From NCBI GenBank assembly GCA_021770655.1, contig JAETQO010000010.1, positions 1 to 55,808 on the forward strand: DNA of 55,808 nucleotides, in the 5' to 3' direction. The notes below the pieces were generated by a model. The model had not been told where the DNA came from and did no database searches. It saw nothing but the letters and a program-made list of their open reading frames with translations. This document shows positions 18,448-27,132 of this stretch, one piece after another; the stretch's first letter is position 1, and each line of letters begins with the position of its first letter. Source of the stretch: Ruminococcus sp. GTDB lineage: Bacteria; Bacillota; Clostridia; Oscillospirales; Ruminococcaceae. The position numbers and the translations under genes were made by a program.

Positions 18448-19700
18448 AAATTTATTTAGTTGATTTTGAAAACGTTAAGTCTAAAGGCCTTACAGGCATT
18501 GATAACCTTACGGAAACTGACAGCGTTATAATTTTTTACAGCGAAAATTCCGATACCATAAGCTTTGAAATGCATCAGAAAGTTCTGACCTCAAAAGCAG
18601 AAATAGAATATTTCAAGGTCAATGTAGGCGGTAAAAATGCTCTTGACTTTCAGCTCTCTACTCTCCTTGGCTATCTGGTAGCAAAGGATATGTATACAAA
18701 TATTTTTATTATCAGCAACGACCGCGGCTTTGATTTTCTGCACGATTTCTGGCACGGCAAGTATGTCGATACCCCCAATACTACAGTATACAGAACGCGC
18801 ACTATTCAGGCGGCAATAAATTTCAGTGGTGATAAGAACAGCATACTTATTGAAGAACAAACCGACAGTGCTGAAGCTGCTGTTGATACAAACATAAGCG
18901 AACAGGAAATCCATTCTGACATATCTAGTGAAACAGAAAGCTGTTTGGCTGAGGGAGAAACCGAAATTGAGTCCTTTGATGATTCTATTATGGACAGCAT
19001 TGACGAAAACTTGGAACAGTCCGAAATTGTTTCCGCAAGTGATACAGAAGAACAAATTGCGTTACCGGAAGCCTGCGCTCCGGACTTGCCGAGTGTAAAT
19101 ATTGACGCAGAAAAAGAGTCCGATTTCTCTCTGAGAACTCAAAAAGAAACGGAGAATAAACATTCAAGGCAGAAAAATAACAAAAGGCCGGTTGGATATA
19201 TGGATAACCTGAGAACTATTCTTGGCGGCGTTTGTACTGATGAGCAGATCGAAACTATCAGCGGTCTGTTGATTTCTTCCGACACCAAAGAGGAACTGCA
19301 TAATGCGCTGGCTAAAATCTACAAACAGCAGGCAACAGAATTTTATAAGATTTTAAGACCTCGCTATCTGCGGCTGAAAAATCTGTATTCCAAAGAAAAT
19401 TCAACTGCAAAAACGGAAACAGAACCTTTTTCCGAATCAATATCGACTGAATCTTATGACGACGAAACCGTTATCTATCACGATGTGCTGTCCTTGAAGC
19501 TTGCTGAACTGCTTAGTTCAAAATGCTCGGAGGACGAATTAGAACGCATAAGGAAATGCGTTTTTGAGGCGAATACCAAACAGCAGTTGTATATCCGAAT
19601 GGTAAAGGAGTTTCGTAAGAAGAAAGGCTGTGAATTTTACAATATGATACGCTCAGAGTATTCGTCACTTCATAAAATTGTACAGGAGAGTGAATCATGA
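18444..19700 (+). CDS. PIN/NYN-like domain protein with duplicated C-terminal helical repeat
   Basis: A 418-residue protein. Residues 1-125 look like a PIN/NYN-type nuclease domain: YLVDFENVKSKG carries the first acidic pair, then KNALDFQLSTLLG and IISNDRGFD supply later acidic residues. Residues about 130-245 are acidic and low-complexity, so probably disordered. Two copies of a roughly 55-residue helical repeat follow (ending EFYKILRPRY and EFYNMIRSEY), each with a Cys, an Asp/Glu pair and a Lys-rich helix. It may be an RNA-binding or RNA-cleaving protein. It overlaps both neighbours by ATGA, so the three proteins are co-translated. Confidence 0.75.
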   Translation: MKIYLVDFENVKSKGLTGIDNLTETDSVIIFYSENSDTISFEMHQKVLTSKAEIEYFKVNVGGKNALDFQLSTLLGYLVAKDMYTNIFIISNDRGFDFLHDFWHGKYVDTPNTTVYRTRTIQAAINFSGDKNSILIEEQTDSAEAAVDTNISEQEIHSDISSETESCLAEGETEIESFDDSIMDSIDENLEQSEIVSASDTEEQIALPEACAPDLPSVNIDAEKESDFSLRTQKETENKHSRQKNNKRPVGYMDNLRTILGGVCTDEQIETISGLLISSDTKEELHNALAKIYKQQATEFYKILRPRYLRLKNLYSKENSTAKTETEPFSESISTESYDDETVIYHDVLSLKLAELLSSKCSEDELERIRKCVFEANTKQQLYIRMVKEFRKKKGCEFYNMIRSEYSSLHKIVQESES

Positions 19701-20209
19701 AATTAATGATCGCGTCTGATATTCACGGTTCGGCATATTGGTGCAAAAAAATGATAGATGCTTTCGATCAAAGCGAAGCGGAAAAGCTGGTTATTCTCGG
19801 AGATATACTCTATCATGGGCCGCGCAACGATTTACCGGAAGAATATTCGCCAAAGCAAGTAACATCAATATTGAATGAGCTGAAAGACAGTCTGCTTTGT
19901 GTACGGGGCAACTGCGATACAGAAGTAGATCAAATGGTGCTTGACTTCCCTGTTATGGCAGATTATGCCTATATATACTGTGACGGACTAAAAATATTTG
20001 CTACCCACGGACACAAATATAACTGTGATAATCTTCCACCGCTCAGTCACGGAGATGTACTTCTTCACGGTCACACTCATGTGCCCATAATAAAAGATTG
20101 CGGTGATTATACCTATGTTAATCCCGGCTCGGTTTCGATACCAAAAGAAAATTCAGCTCACAGCTATTTGATCTTGGAAAACGGAAAATTTTCGTTTCAA
20201 GAATTATAA
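19697..20209 (+). CDS. yfcE: YfcE-like metallophosphoesterase
   Basis: A 170-residue calcineurin-like phosphodiesterase. Metal ligands are seen in SDIHG (Asp8, His10), LGDILYHGPRN (Asp), VRGNCD (Asn, Asp), ATHGHKY and LHGHTHVP (His). The length and the loop LGDILYHGPRNDLP match E. coli YfcE, which cleaves phosphodiesters such as bis-pNPP in vitro; the natural substrate is unknown. It is the last gene of the GDSL operon and is followed by a terminator. Confidence 0.92.
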   Translation: MKLMIASDIHGSAYWCKKMIDAFDQSEAEKLVILGDILYHGPRNDLPEEYSPKQVTSILNELKDSLLCVRGNCDTEVDQMVLDFPVMADYAYIYCDGLKIFATHGHKYNCDNLPPLSHGDVLLHGHTHVPIIKDCGDYTYVNPGSVSIPKENSAHSYLILENGKFSFQEL

Positions 20210-20217
20210 TCATTATA

Positions 20218-20256
20218 AAAACAGCCCTTGATAGTCAAAATCAAGAGCTGTTTTTT
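20218..20256. terminator. Bidirectional terminator after yfcE
   Basis: AAACAGCCCTTGA pairs with TCAAGAGCTGTTT with one mismatch, followed by T7. A-rich sequence on the other side suits the convergent DUF4317 gene. Confidence 0.9.
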
Positions 20257-20261
20257 TCGGA

Positions 20262-21389
20262 TTATTTAATTGTGGTTTCCAGACCGTTTACTGCAATCTC
20301 AGGGTCGTCCAGATCAATAATCAGACACTTTCTTCCGTCAATTATCTGCGTTTTTACTTTATCAACAGCGTCCTTACCGATATTTACTGTAATACTTGGT
20401 ACAGTTACAACAGTTTTCTTTTCTACAAGATTTACGGCAGTCAAAGGCTTATCGCCCACAGCCGATTCATATACCTTTGGCAGACTGTCAAGCTTATCCT
20501 GGCTTACTCCGGCCTCCCAAAGAATAGATGAGAGCTTATGATTATCGATGGTAGGAATTTCAGTTTCATGAGCGCTCTGATCTACAATCTCCTGAATTTT
20601 TTCATTGACAGTTGTAATAATTTCATAATCCAGTTCATCGCCGACTACATTGTTAAGAATTGCTTTAAAAGTTTCCTTTTCATTCTGGCAGGTCATGGAA
20701 AACTCACAGCCTAACAACTCGTTCACAACTGATGTATTTGGCTTTTTTGCATTCTTGGTATAATATAAAACACCATTGACATCAGGCGCTCTGTCATTAA
20801 AGAGAGGAAACAGGAATCCGTCGGTCGGCAATTCAACAATACGATCGCTGGATTCTTTCTTGGAAATAGAATTATTCTGTTCGTTATAAACAAGCCCGTC
20901 AATGCGGAGATTTACCGGGCAAATAGCCGTAACGAGAAAATTATAGTCCATATCCGCTTCATCTTCAAAATCATCATTCTTGTTTTTCTTTAAAACAGAA
21001 TATGTACAATGCGCAGTAAAAATAGTGTATGTAGACACATATTCCACTTTTTCGACTATTGTGTTAAGAAATTTATCCACTATATCATCGTCAAGCAATT
21101 TACTTGACAGAACTTCATGTAAAAACAGCTGTGCTCCACCCTCAAGATAAGCGTCTTTCGGGAAAGAATATTCCAACAGATTTTTACCGATCGAACCGCT
21201 AAGGATTTTTTTCAGATTTATCATAATAAGTTCGCTTTCATCTTGCGGAATAGTGTTGTAAAGCTGATTAGTTTTACACTTTATATTTTTCTCAGCGTCA
21301 ACAAAAGCAGTAACAACATGATTCACTGTAAAAAATCCGCAGTCTTCGCTGAAATTTTTCTTTATTTCATTTATTTCCTTTTTGTTCAT
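20262..21389 (-). CDS. DUF4317 family protein
   Basis: A 375-residue soluble protein that begins MNKKEINEIKKNFSEDCGFF, the usual opening of DUF4317 proteins, a family largely confined to Clostridia and of unknown function. It has LSGSIGKNLLEYSFP near residue 70. No signal peptide or membrane segment is seen. The start at 21389 has GGAGG 7 nt before it; a longer in-frame start at 21431 lacks one. It is monocistronic. A perfect inverted repeat lies in its upstream region (21504-21535). Confidence 0.8.
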   Translation of the reverse strand: MNKKEINEIKKNFSEDCGFFTVNHVVTAFVDAEKNIKCKTNQLYNTIPQDESELIMINLKKILSGSIGKNLLEYSFPKDAYLEGGAQLFLHEVLSSKLLDDDIVDKFLNTIVEKVEYVSTYTIFTAHCTYSVLKKNKNDDFEDEADMDYNFLVTAICPVNLRIDGLVYNEQNNSISKKESSDRIVELPTDGFLFPLFNDRAPDVNGVLYYTKNAKKPNTSVVNELLGCEFSMTCQNEKETFKAILNNVVGDELDYEIITTVNEKIQEIVDQSAHETEIPTIDNHKLSSILWEAGVSQDKLDSLPKVYESAVGDKPLTAVNLVEKKTVVTVPSITVNIGKDAVDKVKTQIIDGRKCLIIDLDDPEIAVNGLETTIK

Positions 21390-21503
21390 TTTAAAATCCT
21401 CCAGAATTGTGATATAAATATTATAACACAAATTTCAGATTTTTTCAAGGTTTGTATATTATAAACCATGTAAATCAATTTTCTCAGACAGAGTTTGTTT
21501 TTC

Positions 21504-21535
21504 TGTATCTTCCCAACCTACACGGGGAAGATACA
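21504..21535. promoter_or_regulatory. Perfect inverted repeat upstream of the DUF4317 gene
   Basis: TGTATCTTCCC and GGGAAGATACA form an 11-bp perfect stem with a 10-nt loop, 115 bp upstream of the DUF4317 start. It has no T-run on either side, so it is not an ordinary terminator. It could be an operator or a leader hairpin. Confidence 0.5.
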
Positions 21536-21582
21536 CGGATTATTATTGTGATTTTAAAAATTGATTTCCCTGATAGATAAAA

Positions 21583-21612
21583 AAGCGCTTTTGAAACCTC
21601 AAAAGCGCTTGA
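21583..21612 (-). terminator. Terminator of the carboxyltransferase operon
   Basis: AAGCGCTTTTGA pairs perfectly with TCAAAAGCGCTT around a 4-nt loop. A T-run follows on the minus strand, about 15 nt after the stop of the 5S-type subunit. Confidence 0.9.
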
Positions 21613-21624
21613 TCTCATATTGAA

Positions 21625-23022
21625 TTATACGGGGTGAACTTTGTTCTCGGTATCGGAATGTTTACCGTCAACTCCGTACTTCTTATCGCGTCTGTCCTTA
21701 AAGAACTTTGGTGCAACCTTCGGGAACATAGCATAAGTAAGAATATCTTCTTCCTGCTCTGTCCACTCAGCGGCCTCTTTCTTCATTGTCTTAAACTCAG
21801 GCTCAAGCAAATCTGCAGGTCGGCAGCTGATAGGTTCCTCGTCTCCAAGAATCTTTTTCTGGAACTCAGGATCAATAGGAACAGGAGTCTTACCGTATTC
21901 GCCCTTAACAAGTCCCTTAAATTCTTTAGTTACAGTCTTATATCTTTCACCCATAATAACGTTGAATACAGCCTGTGTTCCAACGATCTGTGATGTAGGT
22001 GTAACAAGCGGCGGATAACCGGAATCCTTACGAACCTTAGGAACTTCCTTTAGTACGTCCTCAAGCTGATCAGCCTTGCCTGCCTGTTTAAGCTGAGACA
22101 GAAGATTTGAAAGCATTCCTCCCGGAACCTGGTAAAGAAGTGCATTTGTATTTGTCGCAAGCATTGAAGGATCAAGCAATCCGCTGTCAATATATTTCTT
22201 TCTGAGGGTCATGAAATAATCTCTTACCTCGTTAAGCTTTACCAGGTCAAGACCGGTGTCATACTCGGTATCCTGGAATGTAGCTACGATAGACTCTGTC
22301 GGCGCATGTGATGTACCCAGAGCCAAAGGTGACATTGCCGTGTCAACCGCGTCAACGCCGGCCTCAACCGCTTTAAGAATACACATGGAAGCAAGACCGG
22401 AAGTATAGTGCGTGTGGAGCTGTACAGGAATCTTTACAACCGACTTGATGTCCCTAACAAGCGTCTCTGCCTCATAAGGAGTAAGAAGTGCCGCCATATC
22501 CTTGATACAGATTGAATCAGCGCCTGCTTCTTCGATTTGCTTAGCATAATTCATATAATATTCGTGAGTAAATACTTCGCCGAGAGTATAAGAAATAGCT
22601 ACCTGAGCATGTCCCTTTTCCTTGTTTGCGGCCTTGATAGCTGTTTCAAGATTTCTGATGTCGTTAAGCGCGTCAAAAATTCTGATTATATCAATACCGT
22701 TTGCAATAGACTTCTGTACGAAATACTCAACAAGATCATCAGCATAGTGACGGTAACCAAGCATATTCTGACCTCTGAAAAGCATCTGAAGTTTGGTGTT
22801 CGGCATTTCTTTTCTGAGAATACGAAGCCTCTCCCATGGATCTTCGTTCAAAAATCTGATACATGAGTCGAATGTAGCGCCGCCCCAGCATTCAGCGGAA
22901 TAAAACCCGATCTTATCCATTGTAGAAAGAATAGGACGCATTTCATCCATTGACATTCTGGTAGCCAGCAGAGACTGATGCGCGTCACGGAGGACGGTTT
23001 CTGTTATTTTAAGCTTTGCCAT
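21625..23022 (-). CDS. oadA: Pyruvate/oxaloacetate carboxyltransferase subunit (OadA or 5S type)
   Basis: A 465-residue TIM-barrel carboxyltransferase that moves CO2 between oxaloacetate/pyruvate and biotin. It has RDAHQSLLATRM near the start (metal and substrate loop), HTHYTSG with metal-binding histidines, and IKDMAAL with the lysine expected to be carbamylated. It stops before the biotinyl domain found in full OadA proteins (about 590 residues); the biotin carrier is the separate gene just upstream. It is the last gene of a three-gene operon ending in a strong terminator. Whether the complex is a decarboxylase or a transcarboxylase cannot be settled from sequence. Confidence 0.93.
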   Translation of the reverse strand: MAKLKITETVLRDAHQSLLATRMSMDEMRPILSTMDKIGFYSAECWGGATFDSCIRFLNEDPWERLRILRKEMPNTKLQMLFRGQNMLGYRHYADDLVEYFVQKSIANGIDIIRIFDALNDIRNLETAIKAANKEKGHAQVAISYTLGEVFTHEYYMNYAKQIEEAGADSICIKDMAALLTPYEAETLVRDIKSVVKIPVQLHTHYTSGLASMCILKAVEAGVDAVDTAMSPLALGTSHAPTESIVATFQDTEYDTGLDLVKLNEVRDYFMTLRKKYIDSGLLDPSMLATNTNALLYQVPGGMLSNLLSQLKQAGKADQLEDVLKEVPKVRKDSGYPPLVTPTSQIVGTQAVFNVIMGERYKTVTKEFKGLVKGEYGKTPVPIDPEFQKKILGDEEPISCRPADLLEPEFKTMKKEAAEWTEQEEDILTYAMFPKVAPKFFKDRRDKKYGVDGKHSDTENKVHPV

Positions 23023-23064
23023 TTATATTCAATCCTTTCGTAAGCATTTTTTCAGGAGTTGTTA

Positions 23065-23427
23065 TTAACCGATAACGGCAAGAACCGCACCGGTCTCAAC
23101 AGCAGAGCCCTTTGTCGTGTTAATGCTGAGAATTTTACCGTCGCATGGAGAGTTAACGTCGTTCTCCATTTTCATAGCTTCAAGCACGCAGATAGCCTGA
23201 CCGGACTTTACCGTGTCGCCGACAGCAACCTTGATGTCAAGGATAGTTCCGGGCATAGGAGCCGTTACCTTAGTGCCGTCTGCAACCGGTGCGGCTGCCG
23301 CAGGAGCCGGTGCAGGTGTTGCCGTTGGTGCTGTTGCCGCAACAGGTGCAGAAGCAACGGCACCGCCGATTTCCTCAACCGCAACGTCATAAGCTTTTCC
23401 GTTTACTGTAATGTTATATCTTTTCAT
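23065..23427 (-). CDS. Biotin carboxyl carrier protein
   Basis: A 120-residue carrier. Residues 1-22 begin with MKRYNITVNGKAYDV, the common lead of decarboxylase gamma and 1.3S subunits. Residues about 23-50 are an Ala/Pro/Thr flexible linker. Residues 51-120 are the biotinyl domain with the modification site EAMKMEN (Lys86). It shuttles carboxyl groups between the two neighbouring carboxyltransferases. GGTGG precedes the ATG at 23427; a longer reading from 23442 is less likely. Confidence 0.93.
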   Translation of the reverse strand: MKRYNITVNGKAYDVAVEEIGGAVASAPVAATAPTATPAPAPAAAAPVADGTKVTAPMPGTILDIKVAVGDTVKSGQAICVLEAMKMENDVNSPCDGKILSINTTKGSAVETGAVLAVIG

Positions 23428-23469
23428 CTGAAAAACCACCAATCTTTATTATTTTGAATTATCTGCAAA

Positions 23470-24852
23470 TTACAACTGAATATTGCTGTGCTTCTTAGGA
23501 AGTCTGGAGATCCTCTTTCCTGCCATAACTTCAATAGAGTTGATAAGAGTCTCTCTGATCTCAGAATTTTCGATAACGCCGTCTATGCAACCATTTTCAG
23601 CAGCGTTAACAGCGGATGCCTCTGTTTTTGCAAACTTCTCCGCAAGAGCGTTTCTTGCAGATGTGAGGTTTTCTGCTCCTTTCAGTTCGTCATGCTGTAA
23701 AAACTCAACAGCGGTAACAGGTGCAAGAGCAGAAATAGAAGCCGTACTTACAGCGAAAGAAAGGTCTGCGTTTGAACCCTTTCCTGCAAGAGCAATAAAT
23801 GCAGGACCGTAAGCTTTACCTGTAACGACCGCAAGCTTGATAGTGGTAGCCTCGGCATATGCGTGACAAAGCTTAGCCATATCCTTGACTGCACCCTGCG
23901 CCTCTGTTTCATCGTCCGCCTTAAAGCCCTCGGTATCAACAAAAGTAATGACAGGAATTGCATAAGCGTCACAAGTTCTTACAAACCTGGCAATCTTAGA
24001 ACAGTCGGCTGAACCAAGCTTATCATCAGACTTATTTGTACCTACAACGCCCACTGTTGCACCGCCAATAGAAGCGAGAGCGGTATAAGCGGCACTGCCG
24101 TACTCAGCGTTAAGTTCGAGAACGCTGTCCTCATCGCAAACAGCCTTTGCAACAGACTCCGAATCATCTCCGTAAACAGCCGTAGGATCGGCAAATTCGT
24201 ACATAGGTACAGGTGAAAGGTTATTCTGCGGCATCTTCATAAGTATATCCTTAGCGGCTTCAAGAGCGGCTTTGTCATCGTCGCAAACAATAGCGGCTGT
24301 GCCGTTCTTTGCGGCATTCTCAGCAGAATTCTTTATGTCTGTATTAGGAGCTACAAAAATCTCGGCGTCCTTAGAAATAACAGTAAAGTCGGCAGACTCA
24401 GCAAGCATTGCGGCGCAGCCTGCACATGTACCGGCAACAACTGCGATCTGAGGAACAACGCCTGAAAGATTTGAAGTCCACATCAGAAGCTCGCCGTAGG
24501 CGTTAAGAGCCTTTGAACCGTCGCTTACATCAGCTCCGAACGAATCATAAATTCCTACAACGGGAACGCCCGTCTTAGCGGCAAGATCATAAACCTTAAT
24601 AATTTTCTTAGCCTGAGCCTCAGTAAGTGCGCCGTCCTTAACAGAAATATCCTGAGAAAAGGCATATACAGGATTTCCCTCGACATAACCAAAAGCCGTA
24701 ATAACTCCGGATAATTCTCCTCCGGTCTTTGCAAAAGCGTCAAGCTCTGTAAATTTTCCTTCGTCAAACAAATATGTCAGCCTGTTTCTTGCAGATGTTG
24801 GAGCCTGAGCCAATGCTTTAAGCTCGGCAAGAGTTGATTTTGAATCAGACAT
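23470..24852 (-). CDS. Divergent acyl-CoA carboxyltransferase (MmdA/12S-like)
   Basis: A 460-residue crotonase-fold carboxyltransferase. The family shape is seen in the N-lobe start ARNRLTYLFDEGKFTELD, the segment VPQIAVVAGTCAGCAAMLAE in place of the usual GPCAGGA loop, and a second half with VVGTNKSDDKLGSADCSKIARFVRTC. Classical MmdA or 12S subunits are about 510-525 residues, so this one is short and divergent. The best guess is methylmalonyl-CoA or another acyl-CoA as partner of the biotin carrier. The start at 24852 has GGAGG 7 nt upstream; the 24870 start overlaps that site. It is the first gene of the operon. Confidence 0.8.
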   Translation of the reverse strand: MSDSKSTLAELKALAQAPTSARNRLTYLFDEGKFTELDAFAKTGGELSGVITAFGYVEGNPVYAFSQDISVKDGALTEAQAKKIIKVYDLAAKTGVPVVGIYDSFGADVSDGSKALNAYGELLMWTSNLSGVVPQIAVVAGTCAGCAAMLAESADFTVISKDAEIFVAPNTDIKNSAENAAKNGTAAIVCDDDKAALEAAKDILMKMPQNNLSPVPMYEFADPTAVYGDDSESVAKAVCDEDSVLELNAEYGSAAYTALASIGGATVGVVGTNKSDDKLGSADCSKIARFVRTCDAYAIPVITFVDTEGFKADDETEAQGAVKDMAKLCHAYAEATTIKLAVVTGKAYGPAFIALAGKGSNADLSFAVSTASISALAPVTAVEFLQHDELKGAENLTSARNALAEKFAKTEASAVNAAENGCIDGVIENSEIRETLINSIEVMAGKRISRLPKKHSNIQL

Positions 24853-24929
24853 ACAGTTTCCTCCATTCAAAAAATATTCTGATAAAATAACGTTTGTTTA
24901 CTCAATTTTATCATATTTATACACATAAT

Positions 24930-24958
24930 ATTATACTATTTTTCGCGCCAATTTACAA
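24930..24958 (-). promoter_or_regulatory. SigA promoter of the carboxyltransferase operon
   Basis: On the minus strand, TTGTAA (24958-24953), a 17-bp spacer and TATAAT (24935-24930). The same -35 variant precedes the distant oadG-oadB pair. Apart from this and the rluB terminator, nothing else is seen in 24853-25160. Confidence 0.65.
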
Positions 24959-25127
24959 GAAAAAATTAACCCTTTTTATGAGATTTTACGTTTAGTATTA
25001 TATTCATTATATTTGTCTGCCGTTTATTAAGCATTTTGCACAATAAAAATTTATACACTGAACTTTATGTAAAAATGCAAGCAAATCCAATTAATTTTCG
25101 TACTGCAATTCTTCATTTCTCCGAATA

Positions 25128-25155
25128 AAAAAACAGCGGCAAAAATACCGCTGTG
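25128..25155 (-). terminator. Terminator of the scp-dacF-rluB operon
   Basis: ACAGCGG pairs with CCGCTGT (25133-25154) around an 8-nt loop. T7 follows on the minus strand. Confidence 0.88.
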
Positions 25156-25159
25156 AAAA

Positions 25160-25891
25160 TTATTTTTTCGTTATAGCCGTTCTGAGAGCTCTCAGTTCAT
25201 CCGGCTTAAGCTCCCTGTATTCACCTGGTTTAAGCATACCAAGCTTTATCGGTCCGACCGCAGTCCTTTTCAGTCTTGCTACTTCAAGACCGACAGCCTC
25301 GCACATTTTTCTGATCTGTCTGTTTCTGCCCTCATGTATCGTCATTTGTAGGACGACTCTTCCCGGCTGTTTATCGAGAACAATGACCGAACACTCCTGA
25401 GTCATTTTTCCGTCAATCTCAACGCCGGAAGAAAGCTTTATAAGCTGTTCATCGTTAATGTCGGGACGAACGGTAACTCTGTAAGTTTTGGAAATATGTC
25501 TTGACGGGTGCATAATATCATTGGCGAAAGCACCGTCATTTGTGAAAAGCAGCAGGCCCTCAGAGTTTTTATCCAGTCTTCCGATAGGATATACTCTTTC
25601 AGGTATGCCGTCTAACAGATCGGTAACACATTTTCTGTCAAGTTCGTCGCTCATAGTTGTCACATAGCCTCTGGGCTTATTGAGCATAATATAAAAAAGC
25701 TGTCTTTTCTTTGCGACAGCTATTTTTTCGCCGTCAATGGTTATTATGTCTTTTCCGGGTAATGCCTTATCGCCAAGTTTACACGAATGACCGTTTACTT
25801 TGACTCTGCCGTCTGAAATAAACTCCTCCGCTTTTCGGCGGGAGCATACGCCGCTGTCGGCAATTATTTTCTGAATGCGAATTTTTTCCAT
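25160..25891 (-). CDS. rluB: Large-subunit rRNA pseudouridine synthase (RluB type)
   Basis: A 243-residue pseudouridine synthase. Residues 1-60 form an S4 RNA-binding domain (RIQKIIADSGVCSRRKAEEFI), and the catalytic domain has GRLDKNSEGLLLFTNDG with the catalytic Asp107, then KTYRVTV and EGRNRQIRKMCEAVG. It modifies 23S rRNA near the peptidyl transferase centre in known members. Being the last gene downstream of scpA, scpB and dacF is a classic Firmicutes arrangement. Confidence 0.95.
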   Translation of the reverse strand: MEKIRIQKIIADSGVCSRRKAEEFISDGRVKVNGHSCKLGDKALPGKDIITIDGEKIAVAKKRQLFYIMLNKPRGYVTTMSDELDRKCVTDLLDGIPERVYPIGRLDKNSEGLLLFTNDGAFANDIMHPSRHISKTYRVTVRPDINDEQLIKLSSGVEIDGKMTQECSVIVLDKQPGRVVLQMTIHEGRNRQIRKMCEAVGLEVARLKRTAVGPIKLGMLKPGEYRELKPDELRALRTAITKK

Positions 25892-25926
25892 ACAAACTCC
25901 TTACTATGTACGGCTCAAATGAGCCG

Positions 25927-27063
25927 TTATGAAAATATGTCTTTAAGCTTTTCAAAATAATACTCTATAAAACCTGGTTTCTCGCTCGTTTGTCTGTTCA
26001 CATCATCGACAGTTACAATATTCTCTCTGGCTATTTCAACGCCGTTATAGGTGTAAGCTACATATCCCACAGCATCGCCGGCAGACACAGGAGCATATGA
26101 AAAACGAGAAAGATAAACTCTTGTTACTACTTCGTCGGCTCTGCCGTTAAGCAAAACCGCCGACGCAGATTTTGTTTCACAAAGCACAGCATCAGCGTCT
26201 CCTCCGACTACATTAAGATAAAACTTTTTTCTGTCGAGCGGAAGTCGCTGTTCGGAAACAAATCCGAAGCAATAATCATAAAGTCTGGAATGATCGTTCC
26301 AATCGTCGGGTGCATTAAGCGTTACACATATAAGCTCCGCTCCCTTTCGGTCACACGCAGATATAAGGCATCTTCTGGCCTTATCTGTAAAACCCGTTTT
26401 AACACCGACAACGCCCTCGCAGTTTTTCAAAAGCTTGTTGGTATTAATGAGCCACCTGTCGTACGGAGGATTACCAAAGCAGAGCTGAACGCTTTTCAAA
26501 CCGCATATCTCTCTGAAATCCTCGTTCTTCATTGCTTCAGATGTAAGCTTAGCCATATCGTACGCAGTTGAATAATGCTCATCGGTATTATCGTCAAGAC
26601 CCGAAGTAGTAACAAAATGCGTATTTTCCATTCCCATTTCGTCTGCTCTGTCGTTCATCATCTCAACAAATTTTTCAACGCTTCCCGCAACCCTTACCGC
26701 CGCCGCATTTGCCGCATCGTTACCGCTCGGCAAAAGCATACCACAGCACAGATCGCGAAGCGTGACTTTATCTCCCTCCTGCAAACCCATTGAGGAACCC
26801 TCTACTTTGATAGCATTGCCGTCCACAGTGAACTGCTTATCAAGATCGCCGCTTTCCAGAGTGAGTAAAGCAGACATTATTTTAGTCGTACTTGCCATCG
26901 GAAGCTTTTCATATGCATTTTTTTCAAAAAGAATATCTCCGGTATTCCCGTCTATAACTATTGCGCTTTTTGCAGAGATCTCGCTCAGATCTGTCGCCGA
27001 AACGGATAAAAACGAACAACTTATCATCACGACCGCCGCAGTCAACGAAGCAAGCCATTTCAC
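25927..27063 (-). CDS. dacF: D-alanyl-D-alanine carboxypeptidase (DacF-type PBP)
   Basis: A 378-residue class C-type low-molecular-weight penicillin-binding protein that trims peptidoglycan stem peptides. A signal peptide (1-23, ending SVSA) is followed by the active-site motif ASTTK (Ser58, Lys61), LPSGN and GVKTG. The C-terminal part is the beta-rich PBP5_C domain, ending in an amphipathic helix (PGFIEYYFEKLKDIF) that likely holds it on the membrane. The GTG at 27063, with AAGGG upstream, gives a normal signal peptide; the longer reading from 27108 adds residues that spoil it. DacF proteins often serve spore cortex formation, which fits with ytfJ next door. Confidence 0.92.
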   Translation of the reverse strand: MKWLASLTAAVVMISCSFLSVSATDLSEISAKSAIVIDGNTGDILFEKNAYEKLPMASTTKIMSALLTLESGDLDKQFTVDGNAIKVEGSSMGLQEGDKVTLRDLCCGMLLPSGNDAANAAAVRVAGSVEKFVEMMNDRADEMGMENTHFVTTSGLDDNTDEHYSTAYDMAKLTSEAMKNEDFREICGLKSVQLCFGNPPYDRWLINTNKLLKNCEGVVGVKTGFTDKARRCLISACDRKGAELICVTLNAPDDWNDHSRLYDYCFGFVSEQRLPLDRKKFYLNVVGGDADAVLCETKSASAVLLNGRADEVVTRVYLSRFSYAPVSAGDAVGYVAYTYNGVEIARENIVTVDDVNRQTSEKPGFIEYYFEKLKDIFS

Positions 27064-27132
27064 ACAAACCACACCCTTAAAATAATTTTCAAGAGTTAGT
27101 TTGCACACATTTGATCCGAAAATTCAGTAAAT

